A DNA stretch of 64,000 nt, taken from assembly GCF_004114935.1 (NCBI RefSeq), contig NZ_CP022221.1, positions 1,943,001 to 2,007,000 of the forward strand, given 5' to 3'. Origin of the DNA: Bradyrhizobium zhanjiangense. GTDB taxonomy: Bacteria > Pseudomonadota > Alphaproteobacteria > Rhizobiales > Xanthobacteraceae. Every line of letters begins with the position of its first letter. Positions within the stretch are counted from its first letter, which is position 1. Under the pieces are notes generated by a model that searched no databases, was not told where the DNA came from, and worked only from the letters and a program-made list of their open reading frames with translations. This document shows positions 17,471-27,269 of the stretch, piece after piece. A program made the translations under genes and the position numbers.

Positions 17471-17690
17471 GTGATTGAGTCGTTTGCTCCCTGGAAGTTC
17501 TGTGTCGATCTTGCATCGGCCGGATGCGCATTCGCAGCTGTCGCCTTCTGGTTGGGGACATCATTTGTCGCAATGAGATGGCTGTGCTGGAAGCCACAGG
17601 CAGCAGGGCAGGCTGAACGCCATCGCGGTTCGGTGTGCCGCCGCTGCTGCACTTCTAACAGCCCTGAGCGTATTGATTGGGGCGCGGTGA
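17471..17690 (+). pseudogene. Small two-helix membrane protein, frameshifted
   Basis: The first part (IESFAPWKFCVDLASAGCAF then AAVAFWLGTSFVA) is one membrane helix. The second (NAIAVRCAAAAALLTALSVL ending IGAR) is another, but it lies in the next frame, joined near 17610. The combined product would be about 72 residues with a loop between two transmembrane segments. Small proteins of this type are common in rhizobial genomes and I assign no function. The start is GTG 17471. Confidence 0.45.
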
Positions 17691-17919
17691 GACTAAGTTA
17701 TGAGCGAAGGAATGAAGGCCCAACTGCCAATCATGACGCCATTCGAGCTAACGCTCGAAAGCGAGATGAGCGTTGAAGTTCAGCGGTTCACGGTTGGCTC
17801 TTCCAGTGATACGGAATGACGTACGAGCGGGGACCGACGTGGACGACTTCCGTGGTGGTCGAATGGACCCGGAAGCTAAAGCGCGGATACCGCTAAGCCT
17901 TCAAACGCGGCAGCTCAGC

Positions 17920-18615
17920 CTATCGGCTGACGCGCAAAGCAGCGGTATCGATCCATTTGCCGATGTTCTTATGGCCCTCATGACCGACATAGTCGTAGAT
18001 CGGGGTCACGCCTGAGAGCGGCTGCACCCAGCCCTCGCTCAGAGCCTGCATGTATTTCGGAAGCGGGACAGGTAGGGTAAATTTATTGTATTTTTCCACT
18101 GCCTCTCCCAGGTCATCTGACCATACTGCTCCACCTTCCGCAGCACCTTTTCGTAAAGGTAGTAGAGACCGCGCTTCGGGCAGCCAATGCCCACGTAGTC
18201 CAGCGTGGGCATCAGCCAACCGGCGCGTGTGGTGGGCCAACCCATTGATGTGGAAGGCGAGCAGCCCCTTCTTATCGATGATCGGACGGGCGATTTCATA
18301 TCTAACCCAAGGCCGGCTCCAGGTGTAGGTGCCGACCAGAACGCAGACTACGGAGGCGTGCGCCCTGCGGTCGTAGAACTGCCGCTTGTCCTCGCGCCCG
18401 GGGCAATTGATCTTCCAGGCGTTGCGCACATTGTTGACGCGCATGATGTCGGCGTAGTCGAAGGAGAAGGAGCCCTTCCGCTTGACCGGCGTCGGCACAT
18501 AGGCGCATCCCGGCTTCGCCGGTGCCGCGGGCGAAGCGATCAAATCCGCAAACCGAGGATTAAACGCGGAACGCACCAGACAACGCGCTTGGCGGAGGCG
18601 AGGAGGGCTGTCCAA
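17920..18615 (-). pseudogene. ThsB-like TIR domain protein, frameshifted
   Basis: The recognisable core is GSFSFDYADIMRVNNVRNAW and VVCVLVGTYTWSRPWVRYEI, followed by GLLAFHINGLAHHTR. This is the pattern of TIR-like proteins of the DUF1863/ThsB group used in Thoeris. The middle section (LDYVGIGCPKRGLYYLYEKV) lies in a different frame at 18100-18220, and the C-terminus (NKFTLPVPLPKYMQALSEGW) returns to the first, so at least two indels are present. It lies beside a membrane protein gene on the same strand, a pairing I have seen for this TIR type. If the indels are sequencing errors this would be an intact TIR/membrane defence pair. A short uncertain frame (18634-18855) lies between them. Confidence 0.6.
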
Positions 18616-18838
18616 TCATGCCGAGTAACCCCGTCAGAGCGTTTTGCGGAGGTGGAGCTGGGGCAGGTGGAGGACTGAAAAGAGATCCAATATAGCGCGA
18701 CAATCTGGTTGGGAAGCACTTTCATCATGATTGCCGCGCGGCAATCCAAATTCGGCGCCACGCAGCAGAGAGCCAAGCTGCGGCTCCGGGGTCGGCAGCG
18801 TCGAATTGCCGAGGAGTGCGTTCACCAGGGCATTCTTG

Positions 18839-19279
18839 TCATAAGAGCTTGTCATAAAGTTGCCTTGCGATCACCACAGCCAACACCAGGACCACGCCGA
18901 GCGGTCCGTAGAATCCCAAGACCGACCAGCTATAGAACGCAGACCAATATGGCGAAACCGGGTTAGCCTTGTTGCCCATGTCGAAAGCGGGCTGGGCGTC
19001 CCAGCCTTCCGCGCGGACCTCATCAAACCGGCGCCGAAATCGGCGCTCCAGCTGTAGGTAACGTCCGTCCAGGAACGCGAACGCGAAGATCGGCACCAGC
19101 GACAGCAGCGCGACGATCGGCCGCTGCAGGGAGATGGCGAAGCCCGCGATAGCGACAGAGATGGACACGCAGTAATTCTTCAGGGTCGCGCACTGTGCAG
19201 CCATGCGCGTCACGACAGACTGCAACATCTCCAAATGCTTGAGCCGCAGATCCGCTATCTTGTCGGCCGAAAGGGGCAT
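18839..19279 (-). CDS. Membrane protein paired with the TIR-like gene
   Basis: 146 residues. An amphipathic N-terminus (LRLKHLEMLQSVVTRMA) is followed by two closely spaced hydrophobic segments (CVSISVAIAGFAISL and IVALLSLVPIFAFAFLDG), a cytosolic region RYLQLERRFRRRFDEVR, and a C-terminal hydrophobic segment (VLGFYGPLGVVLVLAVVIA). It is intact, unlike its neighbours. Proteins with this RMA...LExxF layout occur next to TIR-like genes, suggesting an effector or membrane anchor, but the role is unproven. Confidence 0.6.
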   Translation of the reverse strand: MPLSADKIADLRLKHLEMLQSVVTRMAAQCATLKNYCVSISVAIAGFAISLQRPIVALLSLVPIFAFAFLDGRYLQLERRFRRRFDEVRAEGWDAQPAFDMGNKANPVSPYWSAFYSWSVLGFYGPLGVVLVLAVVIARQLYDKLL

Positions 19280-19664
19280 GGCCGGATACTAGAATGAAAA
19301 CGGGACCGCAAACAACGAACGGAACCCGGTTTTCCCAGGTTATCCCCGCGCGGGAATGTTGCCTTGTCTCCAGCAGATTGGAATGAGAGGGGGCCCAGGA
19401 GCGTTCGCGATCTTCGCCAAGCTGTCGGCGCCGGTGTAAATCTAACCATGGAAGTCACCAAGGACATCGCAGCCAAGAGTGGCTGCTCGTTTGTAACGTC
19501 AACTGCTTTGAAACCCATTGTTTCGTGGCTGGCCAAATCAGCAAGATTAAGGGCTGGACCGCAGGGTGATTCACATCAAAGTACCGGCGCCGCGCCGGGT
19601 TAAATGCGCGGCGTTTATTGTCTCAGCTGCAATCCCCTACCTGGATCAAATTCGCCGATTTGCC
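19280..19664. other. Intergenic region
   Basis: It contains the upstream region of the membrane-protein gene and a plus-strand open frame (19364-19603) with no recognisable motif, which I do not call. A GCGCCGCGCCGGGTTAAA segment near 19590 is GC-rich but has no clear hairpin-T tract. Confidence 0.4.
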
Positions 19665-20847
19665 CTAAGTAGGGTTAACGCCCTTCTGTTTCACCCAGTT
19701 CAGAAACCCATCGATATCGTCGGTCAGCTCCGGGGAATGAGCGTACGCGTCAAGCTCAACCGCGGCCCTTCGGACGACTGAGATCACGAACCCTTCCATA
19801 CCTGCCCGGTCAAGGCTGCGTGCGTTGAGGGTTGACGATGTCCCGTGCAGGATGCGCGACCGATCACGGACAATGCGGCGTGCAAATTGCCGTGCGTTGA
19901 TCAGGGAGCCCGGGTTTATGGGGTCCTCCGCTCCCAGTCCAAAGAACGCACTCAGAATCTCCAGCATGCGCTGCTCGCTGCCTCTGGTGCTTTCCGAGCC
20001 TAGAAGGACCTCCAAGGCCGTTCGAGCTTCGCTATTGCAATAGTGTCGATAGATTCGGCGCGAGCCTGATGCAACCAGTACGCGGCGTCGCACCGAGCAC
20101 GTTCAAGCGTCGGCAGGCGGAATGAGCCAGACGCAAACGAACGCACGATATTTCCGACAGCCGCAATGACACGAGCGGCTTTCCGCAGAATGTCCTCTAG
20201 CGTTCCGCGGCCGATCGCCAGCCCGAGCTCTTTGCGCGTCCATCCGCACTATGATAGCCGCCAGCTTCCGACACAGTTCGCTTTTCGAATGTTCCCCGTC
20301 GCGCATCAAGTCGCGCCATGCTGCTCGTATCAAAAAGCGGGGCGGAGAGTTGAGGCACCACGATGGCCAGATCGACTGCAAGCTCGGCGATTTCTTCGGC
20401 GCGTCTCTGCTCGCATCCATCCACGGAGACGACGCGTGCCAACCAATCGGCATCGCCGTCGCGCATCCATTGCAAGAGATCATCAAATCCTCGGCGGTCT
20501 AAGACAATTTCGCCGTCGCCGTGGGGCCAGAAGTCGCTCGTCTTCACGATCAATGTACTCGAACGTAATCGGCGCCCGATCTCGAAGCGAGGCGCCGCCG
20601 TTCGTATAATCAGGCACGGCACGAAGACACGCCGGGACGAGGCCTTGCCGGCAAACCAGCGTGCGAAGTGCGCGACTAGCTCCTCAGCGTCGATGCCTGC
20701 AATCCTCGACGGTTCGCGCTCGACGTAACGTTCAATGAAGCTAAACAACTCGGTCTGGACATCCGCATAGGTCGACCCTCGCTCCATTGCGGGGAGCCGG
20801 TCCAAAAGGCAGTCGGTGAGATCGGCAAATGCCTGATGACCTGGCAT
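19665..20847 (-). pseudogene. HEPN (Apea-like) protein broken by two frameshifts
   Basis: Three frames together give one protein of about 390 residues. Frame one starts MPGHQAFADLTDCLLDRLP and runs to about 20225. Frame two continues WTRKELGLAIGRGTLEDIL to AAYWLHQARAESIDTIAI (about 20015). Frame three continues with ALEVLLGSESTRGSEQRML and RDRSRILHGTSSTL to the stop at 19665. RSRILH is the R-x4-H of HEPN nucleases, in an Apea-like context. HEPN proteins are RNases of toxin and abortive systems. Both breaks are single-base shifts with strong coding continuity, so the inactivation is recent or artefactual. Confidence 0.65.
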
Positions 20848-21050
20848 CCGGATTGAAGTGATGCCGCCTGCCGCTTCTCTTACGTGCCGAGACCTTCCTT
20901 GCGTAAGAACTCTTGGGTCATGCTCTCAAACGGCAATGGGCGCTGCTCAAGGTGGCTCGCAATCGTTCGCAGCAGACCGACTTCCCGCGGCAGCGTTTCC
21001 GGCATACGACGGTTCTCTCCTCAGAGGACAACATCTTGAGATGACATGCG

Positions 21051-21737
21051 CTAAGTCGCGGGCGGCGAACTAAATTCGATTTCAGTCACCAGGGCAAAGT
21101 TGCCAATCGGAAGAGGGGCCAATAACTGCGCCAACTCAACCCCCGATCGGGCACTCCCTGCCTCGCATTGTTCCGTGATCATTTTGGTGACGCCATCCGC
21201 CATCCGACCTAACACGCTCTCCAGTGTTCCAAGCACGGTGTCGATATCCAACGACCAGTCGAATGCCGTAAAGATAAACTGGCTGACCGGCGGACGGATC
21301 GGGTGCAAGAACGGGTTGCCAAGCTCAAACAGGGCTTTGCCCTCAGGAACGCTACCCGATGATATGGTTACGAAGCTGCCGCCTAAAAGGTTCGGCGGAT
21401 CGCTCCCCAGGCCTGAAATCAGAGCGAGGAGCATCGGAACGATTGCCGCTGTGACAAGCTTCCGGTTCTGGTAAAGTGGCACGGCAAGCGCAACCGTTGC
21501 CGGCCCGAGCAGGAAGTGCACGAACTGCGCACCGGCAAAGTAGGTGGAATACGAAGTGCCGGTCAGGACGAGAAACAAGGCGATGATCCACATCGCATGC
21601 AGGACAGGGTTGGCTAGCGGATGACGGCGCGTCGCAGCCGATACAGCATCTGTGGTCGTGTACACCAGCAGTGTGACCGTCAGCCAAAGAAGCGGTGACT
21701 GTGAGAGAAAGACCCACAGTGAGAACGGGTTCTCCAT
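21051..21737 (-). pseudogene. LrgB/CidB N-terminus fused to an unrelated C-terminus
   Basis: The first 115 residues are LrgB-like (FSLWVFLSQSPLLWLTVTLL, FLLGPATVALAVPLYQ, IVPMLLALISG) with about four membrane helices. After ALISG the LrgB sequence stops and a soluble segment follows (SDPPNLLGGSFVTI, FIFTAFDWSLDIDTVLGTLE, LLAPLPIGNFALVTEIEF) that belongs to no LrgB. The frame is continuous, so a deletion joined two genes. The conserved C-terminal half of LrgB is missing, so it is unlikely to act with LrgA. It starts 12 bp after lrgA. Confidence 0.7.
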
Positions 21738-21748
21738 CAGCTGGTGCC

Positions 21749-22147
21749 TTATTGCCTCATCAGGCGACTGGTCAGCCTGAATGTTAGAACAGTCACGAGC
21801 AAGGTCACGATAACAGATAGCGCGAGAATCAATATGATGGCGATACCGTGCGCAGCGAGCAAATCGAGCTTCTGCACAACGCCAACGCCAGCCGGCACGA
21901 ATAGCAGTGACAAATGCTTAAGCATTCCATGGCTGGCATACTCGACACCATTGCCCCCAAGCGGGCCGCGGGCGACCACTCCAAAGCGGTCGCGAGCAAG
22001 CAGCAGAATCAGCAGGAACACGAGCCCGAGCACGGGGCCCGGCAGCGGCAGCCCGAGAAGCCGTACGACGACTTCGCCGGTCAATTGGCAGAGAAGAATG
22101 ATGCTTAGAGACGCGATCATGGAAGTCTTTGCTACTGACTGCATCAA
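21749..22147 (-). CDS. lrgA: LrgA/CidA-family holin-like membrane protein
   Basis: 132 residues, the usual CidA/LrgA length, with four predicted membrane helices: SMIASLSIILLCQLTGEVVV, LPLPGPVLGLVFLLILLL with the family P-G-x-x-x-G motif, HLSLLFVPAGVGVV, and IAIILILALSVIVTLLVTVL. The family modulates murein hydrolase activity or exports small metabolites such as pyruvate. It is intact, but its usual partner lrgB directly downstream is a chimera, so the pair is probably non-functional. Confidence 0.85.
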   Translation of the reverse strand: MMQSVAKTSMIASLSIILLCQLTGEVVVRLLGLPLPGPVLGLVFLLILLLARDRFGVVARGPLGGNGVEYASHGMLKHLSLLFVPAGVGVVQKLDLLAAHGIAIILILALSVIVTLLVTVLTFRLTSRLMRQ

Positions 22148-22795
22148 GCTGCCGAATTCATGCTTGTCAACCGCCGATCGGCTGGGCAGTTACGCGACTA
22201 TCGCTCGGCCGCAATGGCGTCAACCAAACAGTCTCGGCTTTTGGGGGCGTGCCGGGTCCGCTTCTTTATGGCCGCTCGCGTCAGGGCCAGCCCGTCCGGA
22301 TCTGCAACCCTCGGCAGGCTCTGCGTGTTTTGTCGATTCGGCGGGACTTCCGAAGTTGCTTCCCTCAAGCAGCTCGCGCAGGCGGTCGATGCGAGCGATC
22401 AGAAAGGCATGAGGCGGTTTTAACATCGGGAGTGGGTTCCTCGTATCGATGCGTGCAGTCCGGCGATGAAGACGATTACCAGCGTGGTAACGCGGAGTGT
22501 TGTTAACAGGATCGACCGCTCATTGTCCTCATGACGCCACTTCGAAGTCATAGCGGCAAAACATCTCGCAATAGGCGCCGACAATGACGCGTTCGTTCCA
22601 CGGAAGCAATGGGGGGCGATGTTTACGTGGCAGTCGCCACTCTGGGCGAAATTCAACGAAACGACAACTTCCTCTGCTGAAATCCTGCAGGATGAGATTG
22701 CTGATCGAAAGATCTTAGCGCGCGAATCGCGCTAGTAGGTTCAACTGATCGCCTGTGCCCGGCGCATGACAATGATCTCAGGACGCGGACGCAGT
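22148..22795. other. Gene-poor stretch upstream of lrgA
   Basis: Several short open frames overlap on both strands with no motif. One minus-strand frame (about 22430-22551) encodes a short protein with a hydrophobic segment (LLTTLRVTTLVIVFIAGLHA) and might be a small membrane peptide, but support is weak. Nothing else is recognisable. Confidence 0.35.
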
Positions 22796-23062
22796 ATGAT
22801 GCGCGAGCAACGAATCCCATTCCGGATTTCTTACAACGGCCGGAGCTTCATCTGCTCTCGCACCGTGACTGGAACCAGGAAGTTGCGTCAGACGGTAGCT
22901 GTTCCCGGCTTTGGGGTCGAGTTGGATTTGGCGATTTACAGTGAGCACAACGCTCATCCCATCTCGAGCATGGAAACAGCAGCCATCCTCATCGCTACCG
23001 AGATGGTCGTGCGCGCCAGCCACACCCGTATTGCGCGGCGGCGCGGCGCCCCACGCTCTTAG
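22796..23062 (+). CDS. Small protein of unknown function
   Basis: About 88 residues from the ATG pair at 22796/22799. The body has balanced composition and a globular look (IPFRISYNGRSFICSRTVTG, SSMETAAILIATEMVV), unlike the shadow frames around it. No catalytic or binding motif is visible. It resembles the small unknown proteins of bradyrhizobia with a central GRSFxCSR segment, from memory only. Confidence 0.4.
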   Translation: MMREQRIPFRISYNGRSFICSRTVTGTRKLRQTVAVPGFGVELDLAIYSEHNAHPISSMETAAILIATEMVVRASHTRIARRRGAPRS

Positions 23063-23764
23063 TTGTATGTTGTTTCCTCAGGAAGCTTGTTTTCGGTGGT
23101 CAGCGCTTTCTCGGAGGTGATCGCGGTCGGCTGGCAGCTTGCACAGACCGACGAACTCTATGACGACGTCTCCGCGAGCTTGCTGCGTGCCTTGAGCGGA
23201 GTTGTCGTATCGGTCGCGTTGATCGTTCCGCTGGGCCTGGCCTCCGTTGGCTGGTATGTGCGGCTCGGCAATCTCCTGAACCAGTTCATCTAGATTTGCC
23301 GCAACACTGCGCCGCTGGCGCTGCTGCCGGTGTTCATCTTGCTGCTCTGGATCGGCGAAATCTCGAAGATCACTATGATGATCTATAGTTGTGCCTGGCC
23401 GCTCCCGCTCAACACGATCGCCGCGGTGAAACAGGTCGATCCGCTCCTGATCAAGTCAGCACGGACCATGGGCGCGACGCCGCAGCAACTGTTCCGCAAG
23501 GTGATCCTTCCTGCGGCGCTTCCGACCATATTCGTCGGTATTCGTCTTGCTAGTGCCCCCGCCATACTCGTGCTGCTCGCCTCCGAGATGGTAGATCCCA
23601 AGGTCGGTCTCGGCTATCTCATCATCAACAGCCAGTACAGCTTCCTGATCCCACAGATGTATTTCGGCATTTTGGGCGTCGCGGTCATCAAGCTTGTGTT
23701 CAATGCTGTTCTCGAGACGCTGGAGGGCCACTTCATGCGATGGAAGGCACCGGTGACGCCATGA
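23063..23764 (+). pseudogene. SsuC/TauC-type ABC permease with in-frame amber stop
   Basis: The upstream part (YDDVSASLLRALSGVVVSVA then LIVPLGLASVGW) and the downstream part (NTAPLALLPVFILLLWIGEI, KQVDPLLIKSARTMGATPQQ, LPAALPTIFVGIRLA) together form a binding-protein-dependent permease of the sulfonate/nitrate group, with the EAA-loop motif. They are in the same frame, separated by a TAG at 23291-23293 where homologues continue N-x-L-x-x-x-R-N-T. The first membrane helix is also missing at the 5' end. No ATPase or substrate-binding gene is adjacent. It is a relic. Confidence 0.8.
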
Positions 23765-23873
23765 GTTTGCAGAGTTGCGGATATTTCTTTTTGCTCAGCG
23801 CGCCGGGGCGGCAGAGCCGTTGCTACGAGTCTAGCTTTAAGGTCACATGGCGAATGCCGCCGCTACTGCATAA

Positions 23874-24323
23874 TTAGGATAGGATGGTTTCAATCGCATC
23901 ACTGGAGGCGGCGATCTGCTGGGCGAGCATGATCCCCCGCGCCATCTCCTCGTCTCGGTCGACAAAGTCGCGGGTCTCGTCGGCCGCCGTTACGAAAATT
24001 GTTGCAATCAGTTCCGGTTCCGGCGGCAGCGGGATATATTCCTTGGCGCCGGCATGGATCGCCGCGTCCGCGGCGCGGGCGTCGTTGGTGATGCCGCAGG
24101 CGACGATCGGCACGTAAATGTGCTCGGCCTCCAGCCGCATTACGAGGTCGCGGATGTCGAGCCCGGCGTCGACCAAGAGCAGGTCGGCGCCCTTGCCGCC
24201 GCGCAACACCCGCATCGCCAGTTCATGATCCTCGGCCTGGGTAACAGTCGCGCCATTGTCGATGGCGATCTTGGTGGCTGTCGTGAGCTGGTCCTTCAAG
24301 GTGCCGACAATAAGAAGCCGCAT
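23874..24323 (-). pseudogene. FlbD-like sigma-54 regulator, N-terminal remnant
   Basis: 149 residues that resemble only the receiver-like N-terminus of an FlbD-family NtrC regulator (MRLLIVGTLKDQLTTATKIA, RVLRGGKGADLLLVDAGLDI, VPIVACGITNDARAADAAIH). The frame ends shortly after the linker (MARGIMLAQQIAASSDAIET), before the AAA+ ATPase and the Fis-type HTH. Full-length relatives are about 450 residues and control flagellar genes. This is a truncated duplicate. Confidence 0.7.
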
Positions 24324-24599
24324 GCTATTATCCTATACGTCTGTTCGATCGTCCACGACGCGAGTCTATGAGATTTCACAATATGCTTTGCATCGTCATG
24401 ATGACGCCGAGCTTGTCTTTCAACAGCACCATCCCGACGCCACTAGGCAGTGATTCCTCAGTCAATCTACGTATGGTTGCTGAATGCCGGCCGCCGGTCA
24501 AGCTCAAATCTGCACTGTGCGGCGCGCCCGGAGCACCACTTCTATTGGAGTATCAATCATCTTGATCTGGGCCCCTGGAAGCAGTCCACGACGGCTGGA

Positions 24600-25290
24600 C
24601 AAGCCGATGAACAACACCGGCCGCCGCGACGAGCCCGATCTGGTGTCGGCCAAGAAAGTGGCGCCCAGTTTGCCGAAGCAGGCCTGGCGCACGGTGACCT
24701 GGCGCGAAGGCTCGGCCGAAAAGCTGTCCTCGCGCTTTGCACGTGTCCGTGTCCGCGTCGTACAACAAAGGTATCCCTGAGCAGCTGTCGCCGGAGTGGT
24801 TGCTGATCGAGTGGCCCAAGGCGAAAAAGAGCCGACCAAATACTGGCTCTCCACGCTGCCGGACACCATCGACTTCGAAAGGCTCGTCGATCTGGCCAAG
24901 CTACGCTGGCGCATCGAGCGCGACTATCAGGAGCTCAACCAAGAGGTCGGGCTCCGGTCACTACGAGGGACCCGGCTGGCGCGGCTTCCATCATCACGCG
25001 ACCCTCTGCATCGCGGCTTACGGCTTCCTTATCGCCGAGCAGGCAACGATTCCCCCTCAGGACCACGTTCCACCGCGGTTCCAAGCACCTCGCTTACCCG
25101 ACGGTTACAGACCTAGAGGCTCCCCCTTGCGGCCTGAGCGCCACGTTCCGAACTCCATCGCGACCATCCGCTCGCGCCTAATCCAAAACCGTCAAAAGCC
25201 TTACCACGATGCCCTTGCTGCGGCGTCATTGCAGCTTCAAATGGACGCCGACGATCATAACGCAGTAAGACCATCCTACGCTTCCAGCTA
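24600..25290 (+). pseudogene. IS701-family transposase, C-terminal remnant
   Basis: Pieces in two or three frames give SLPKQAWRTVTWREGSAEKL, SSRFARVRV, KEPTKYWLSTLPDTIDFERL, VDLAKLRWRIERDYQELNQE and WRGFHHHATLCIAAYGFLIA. This is the C-terminal half of an IS701-type DDE transposase with the conserved W-R-I-E-R-D-Y-Q-E-L motif. The N-terminal half and terminal repeats are missing or not recognisable. Multiple indels mean it cannot move itself. Confidence 0.8.
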
Positions 25291-25785
25291 GAAATTAAGA
25301 GCCTCGCGTCATGGAGCACAAGGGCAGGGCCGCTCCCCGTGCTCCCCAAGGCGGGAAGCCACGCTGCTGGGAAACAGCGCACTACTTCGGCGTCGCTCAG
25401 ACTCAGCGGGCGTTCCGATTGTCGCCCTCGTCGCTCTTTACGACGTTGCGCAAGACAATTTCGGAAAGCTCCACAACCAGCTGTTTGAGACGTGCAATCT
25501 CTTGCTTGCAGCGCCTCAATTCGCGCTGGTCATCTGTCATCTCCGATGTTTCAGGCTGGCTGATATTGCTGTCTGTCATGCTTGATGTAGGACCATCGGA
25601 CCGACGTCACCTTCCGAACGACAAAGGATGACTTCACCATACGACACTAGGGTCGACTCCAGCGACAAATACCTTGGTCCCGCGGACCGTGCTACGACAG
25701 ATACGACGTAACGAGCGAACAATTTCGTTTCTCGCCTGAGTCCGTCATCTCGGCGGTGCGTTTCGTACAAAAGGCATCATAAACA
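25291..25785. other. Gene-poor stretch after the IS701 remnant
   Basis: Only overlapping short frames with no motif. One plus-strand frame near 25440-25550 encodes a short helical segment (TISESSTTSCLRRAISCLQR), but neither strand gives a convincing product. Confidence 0.35.
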
Positions 25786-25980
25786 TCACGACCGCGCCGT
25801 CGTCACCGTCAGGTGAAGCCTTTGCCCGTCCTCCATCAAGAGAGATAGTAGCTGGCAGTCGCTCGCGGGCTTGCTGATGGCAATCGCGACCTTGCGCCGC
25901 CCGGAATAGTATCTCAGGAGGGCTTCTTTGACGTCCTCTGCAAGGATTTCTCGAGGGTCTGAAAGCGCGGTAGCTATCAT
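25786..25980 (-). CDS. Small protein of unknown function
   Basis: 64 residues from ATG 25980 (MIATALSDPREI). The predicted product is helical then strand-rich (VKEALLRYYSGRRKVAIAIS, LLSLLMEDGQRLHLTV) and has globular composition, unlike the arginine/serine-rich upstream extension. No named family recognised. Weak support because the neighbourhood is degraded. Confidence 0.35.
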   Translation of the reverse strand: MIATALSDPREILAEDVKEALLRYYSGRRKVAIAISKPASDCQLLSLLMEDGQRLHLTVTTARS

Positions 25981-26667
25981 GCTCTTTTTTGACCCTCTCA
26001 ATTCCTGAACGGAAAGCGGATCATGCGCATGAGTAGACGAGCCTCGACGTGGATGCCAACCGGAGAGACCATGAGCAGCTTGGAATGAACGCGACACTGA
26101 CGGCACACTAGAGGAGCGCGGGGACTTTTTTTGCGTTTTATGACGGATAAGCGACGAAAAAAGGCGGCAACGCGCCGATCCGCGCTGCAGACACCGTACC
26201 AGCGTTTGGTCAGTCTTCGCATGGAGTCTCAACGGGCGCACCTTTACGCGATCCAATACGACCATCGTCTTGAAGCCCTTAATGTCCGGGTTCACACAGG
26301 ATTATCGCCGAGTGAACTCCTCGTATTCTTCCATGCTAGTGGCGTATAACGTATAGGAGGAAGTCCGCGTCTCCGTGACGTCGAATCCGTTGACGACCTC
26401 GGCTGATGATTTGATGGCCCTTTTGAATCTATCAGATGATATCTGACCGCTCCCGCTCCATAGTCCCTAGCACAAGCATTTGAACAGGCCGTCCTATCGC
26501 CTTCGTCGAAAGGCTGCGGTAAGAGTCCCATCAGTTCAGAGTTGTAAGTCAGGGATGTTGGCGTGCACGGTGGAAGGCTGTGAGTGGCTTGGACCGCAAA
26601 TCGGAATGCCCGTGAGTCTCTGAGCGACCCGCCGAATTGGATTCAGCGCAGGCAGGCGAGGAGACGA
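25981..26667. other. Gene-poor stretch
   Basis: Short overlapping frames only. There is no transposase, RNA or repeat signature visible by eye. Confidence 0.35.
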
Positions 26668-26850
26668 ATGACCGTCGGCAAATATCAGTTCAGGCACGAG
26701 CTGCGAAAGCTGATCGAGAAGCTCATCACCGCATCGAGCACGTTCCAAGACTACGTCCTTATCACCGGGCAGCTAGAAGAGGCGCGGTACCTGTTGGACC
26801 TGGAGGCCGAGAAGTTTCCGGATGAGGAGGTCGACGCCTTCGAATTGTAG
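26668..26850 (+). CDS. Small acidic helical protein of unknown function
   Basis: 60 residues from ATG 26668, which has a GAGGAGACGA ribosome site. The product MTVGKYQFRHELRKLIEKLI continues with TASSTFQDYVLITGQLEEAR and an acidic tail (EKFPDEEVDAFEL). It looks like a real, helical, cytosolic protein. I do not know a function. Confidence 0.5.
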   Translation: MTVGKYQFRHELRKLIEKLITASSTFQDYVLITGQLEEARYLLDLEAEKFPDEEVDAFEL

Positions 26851-27164
26851 CCCTTCGCGCTAGCTTAGAGGACAGTACCCGCAGCGGACCTCGACATGGC
26901 CCGGATTGCCGTCATCGCTTCGGATGGAGGTGCTGAAATACACTGGATAAGACGGCCAAATGCAGGATTTTGGCGCGAACCTGCGTCTCGTTGCATTATC
27001 GATTAGGTAATGCTGCAATGTGAAGCCGAGACGACACACTCAGGTGAAGGAGATTGCCCGTTCGTTGCGTACAGTGTTGGTCGGAGCAAAAGGCGCCCAA
27101 AGCGCTGGCAAAGTCAGTGCGCCGGCCCAGCCAGAACCAGGGGGCAACGCGGATGGGAGATATA

Positions 27165-27269
27165 ATGTTCGAACGCGATGGTGACTTGATCTCTCAACTT
27201 CTGCTTTACGCGATCCTGTTGCTTATTCTTGCGTCTCTGCTGATTGCTGCATGGCAGATTGCAGGATGA
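27165..27269 (+). CDS. Single-span membrane peptide (34 residues)
   Basis: MFERDGDLISQLLLYAILLL continues as a leucine-rich helix (ILASLLIAAWQIAG). The ATG at 27165 is preceded by GGGAGATATA, a usable ribosome site. Too short to assign; membrane peptides of this size often accompany toxin or stress functions. Low confidence. Confidence 0.35.
   Translation: MFERDGDLISQLLLYAILLLILASLLIAAWQIAG

Noticed and set aside
17431..17652. 73-codon minus-strand frame opposite the small membrane gene
   Set aside because: It is the antisense of a gene whose plus-strand translation shows two membrane helices.
23288..23296. Read-through or recoded amber in the ABC permease (and at 51690 in the recombinase)
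   Set aside because: Two TAGs in otherwise decayed mobile or accessory genes are better explained by mutation; no suppressor tRNA or recoding element is visible.
24300..24600. Possible regulator or RNA upstream of the IS701 remnant
   Set aside because: Short frames only; no tRNA, riboswitch or promoter motif that I could defend.
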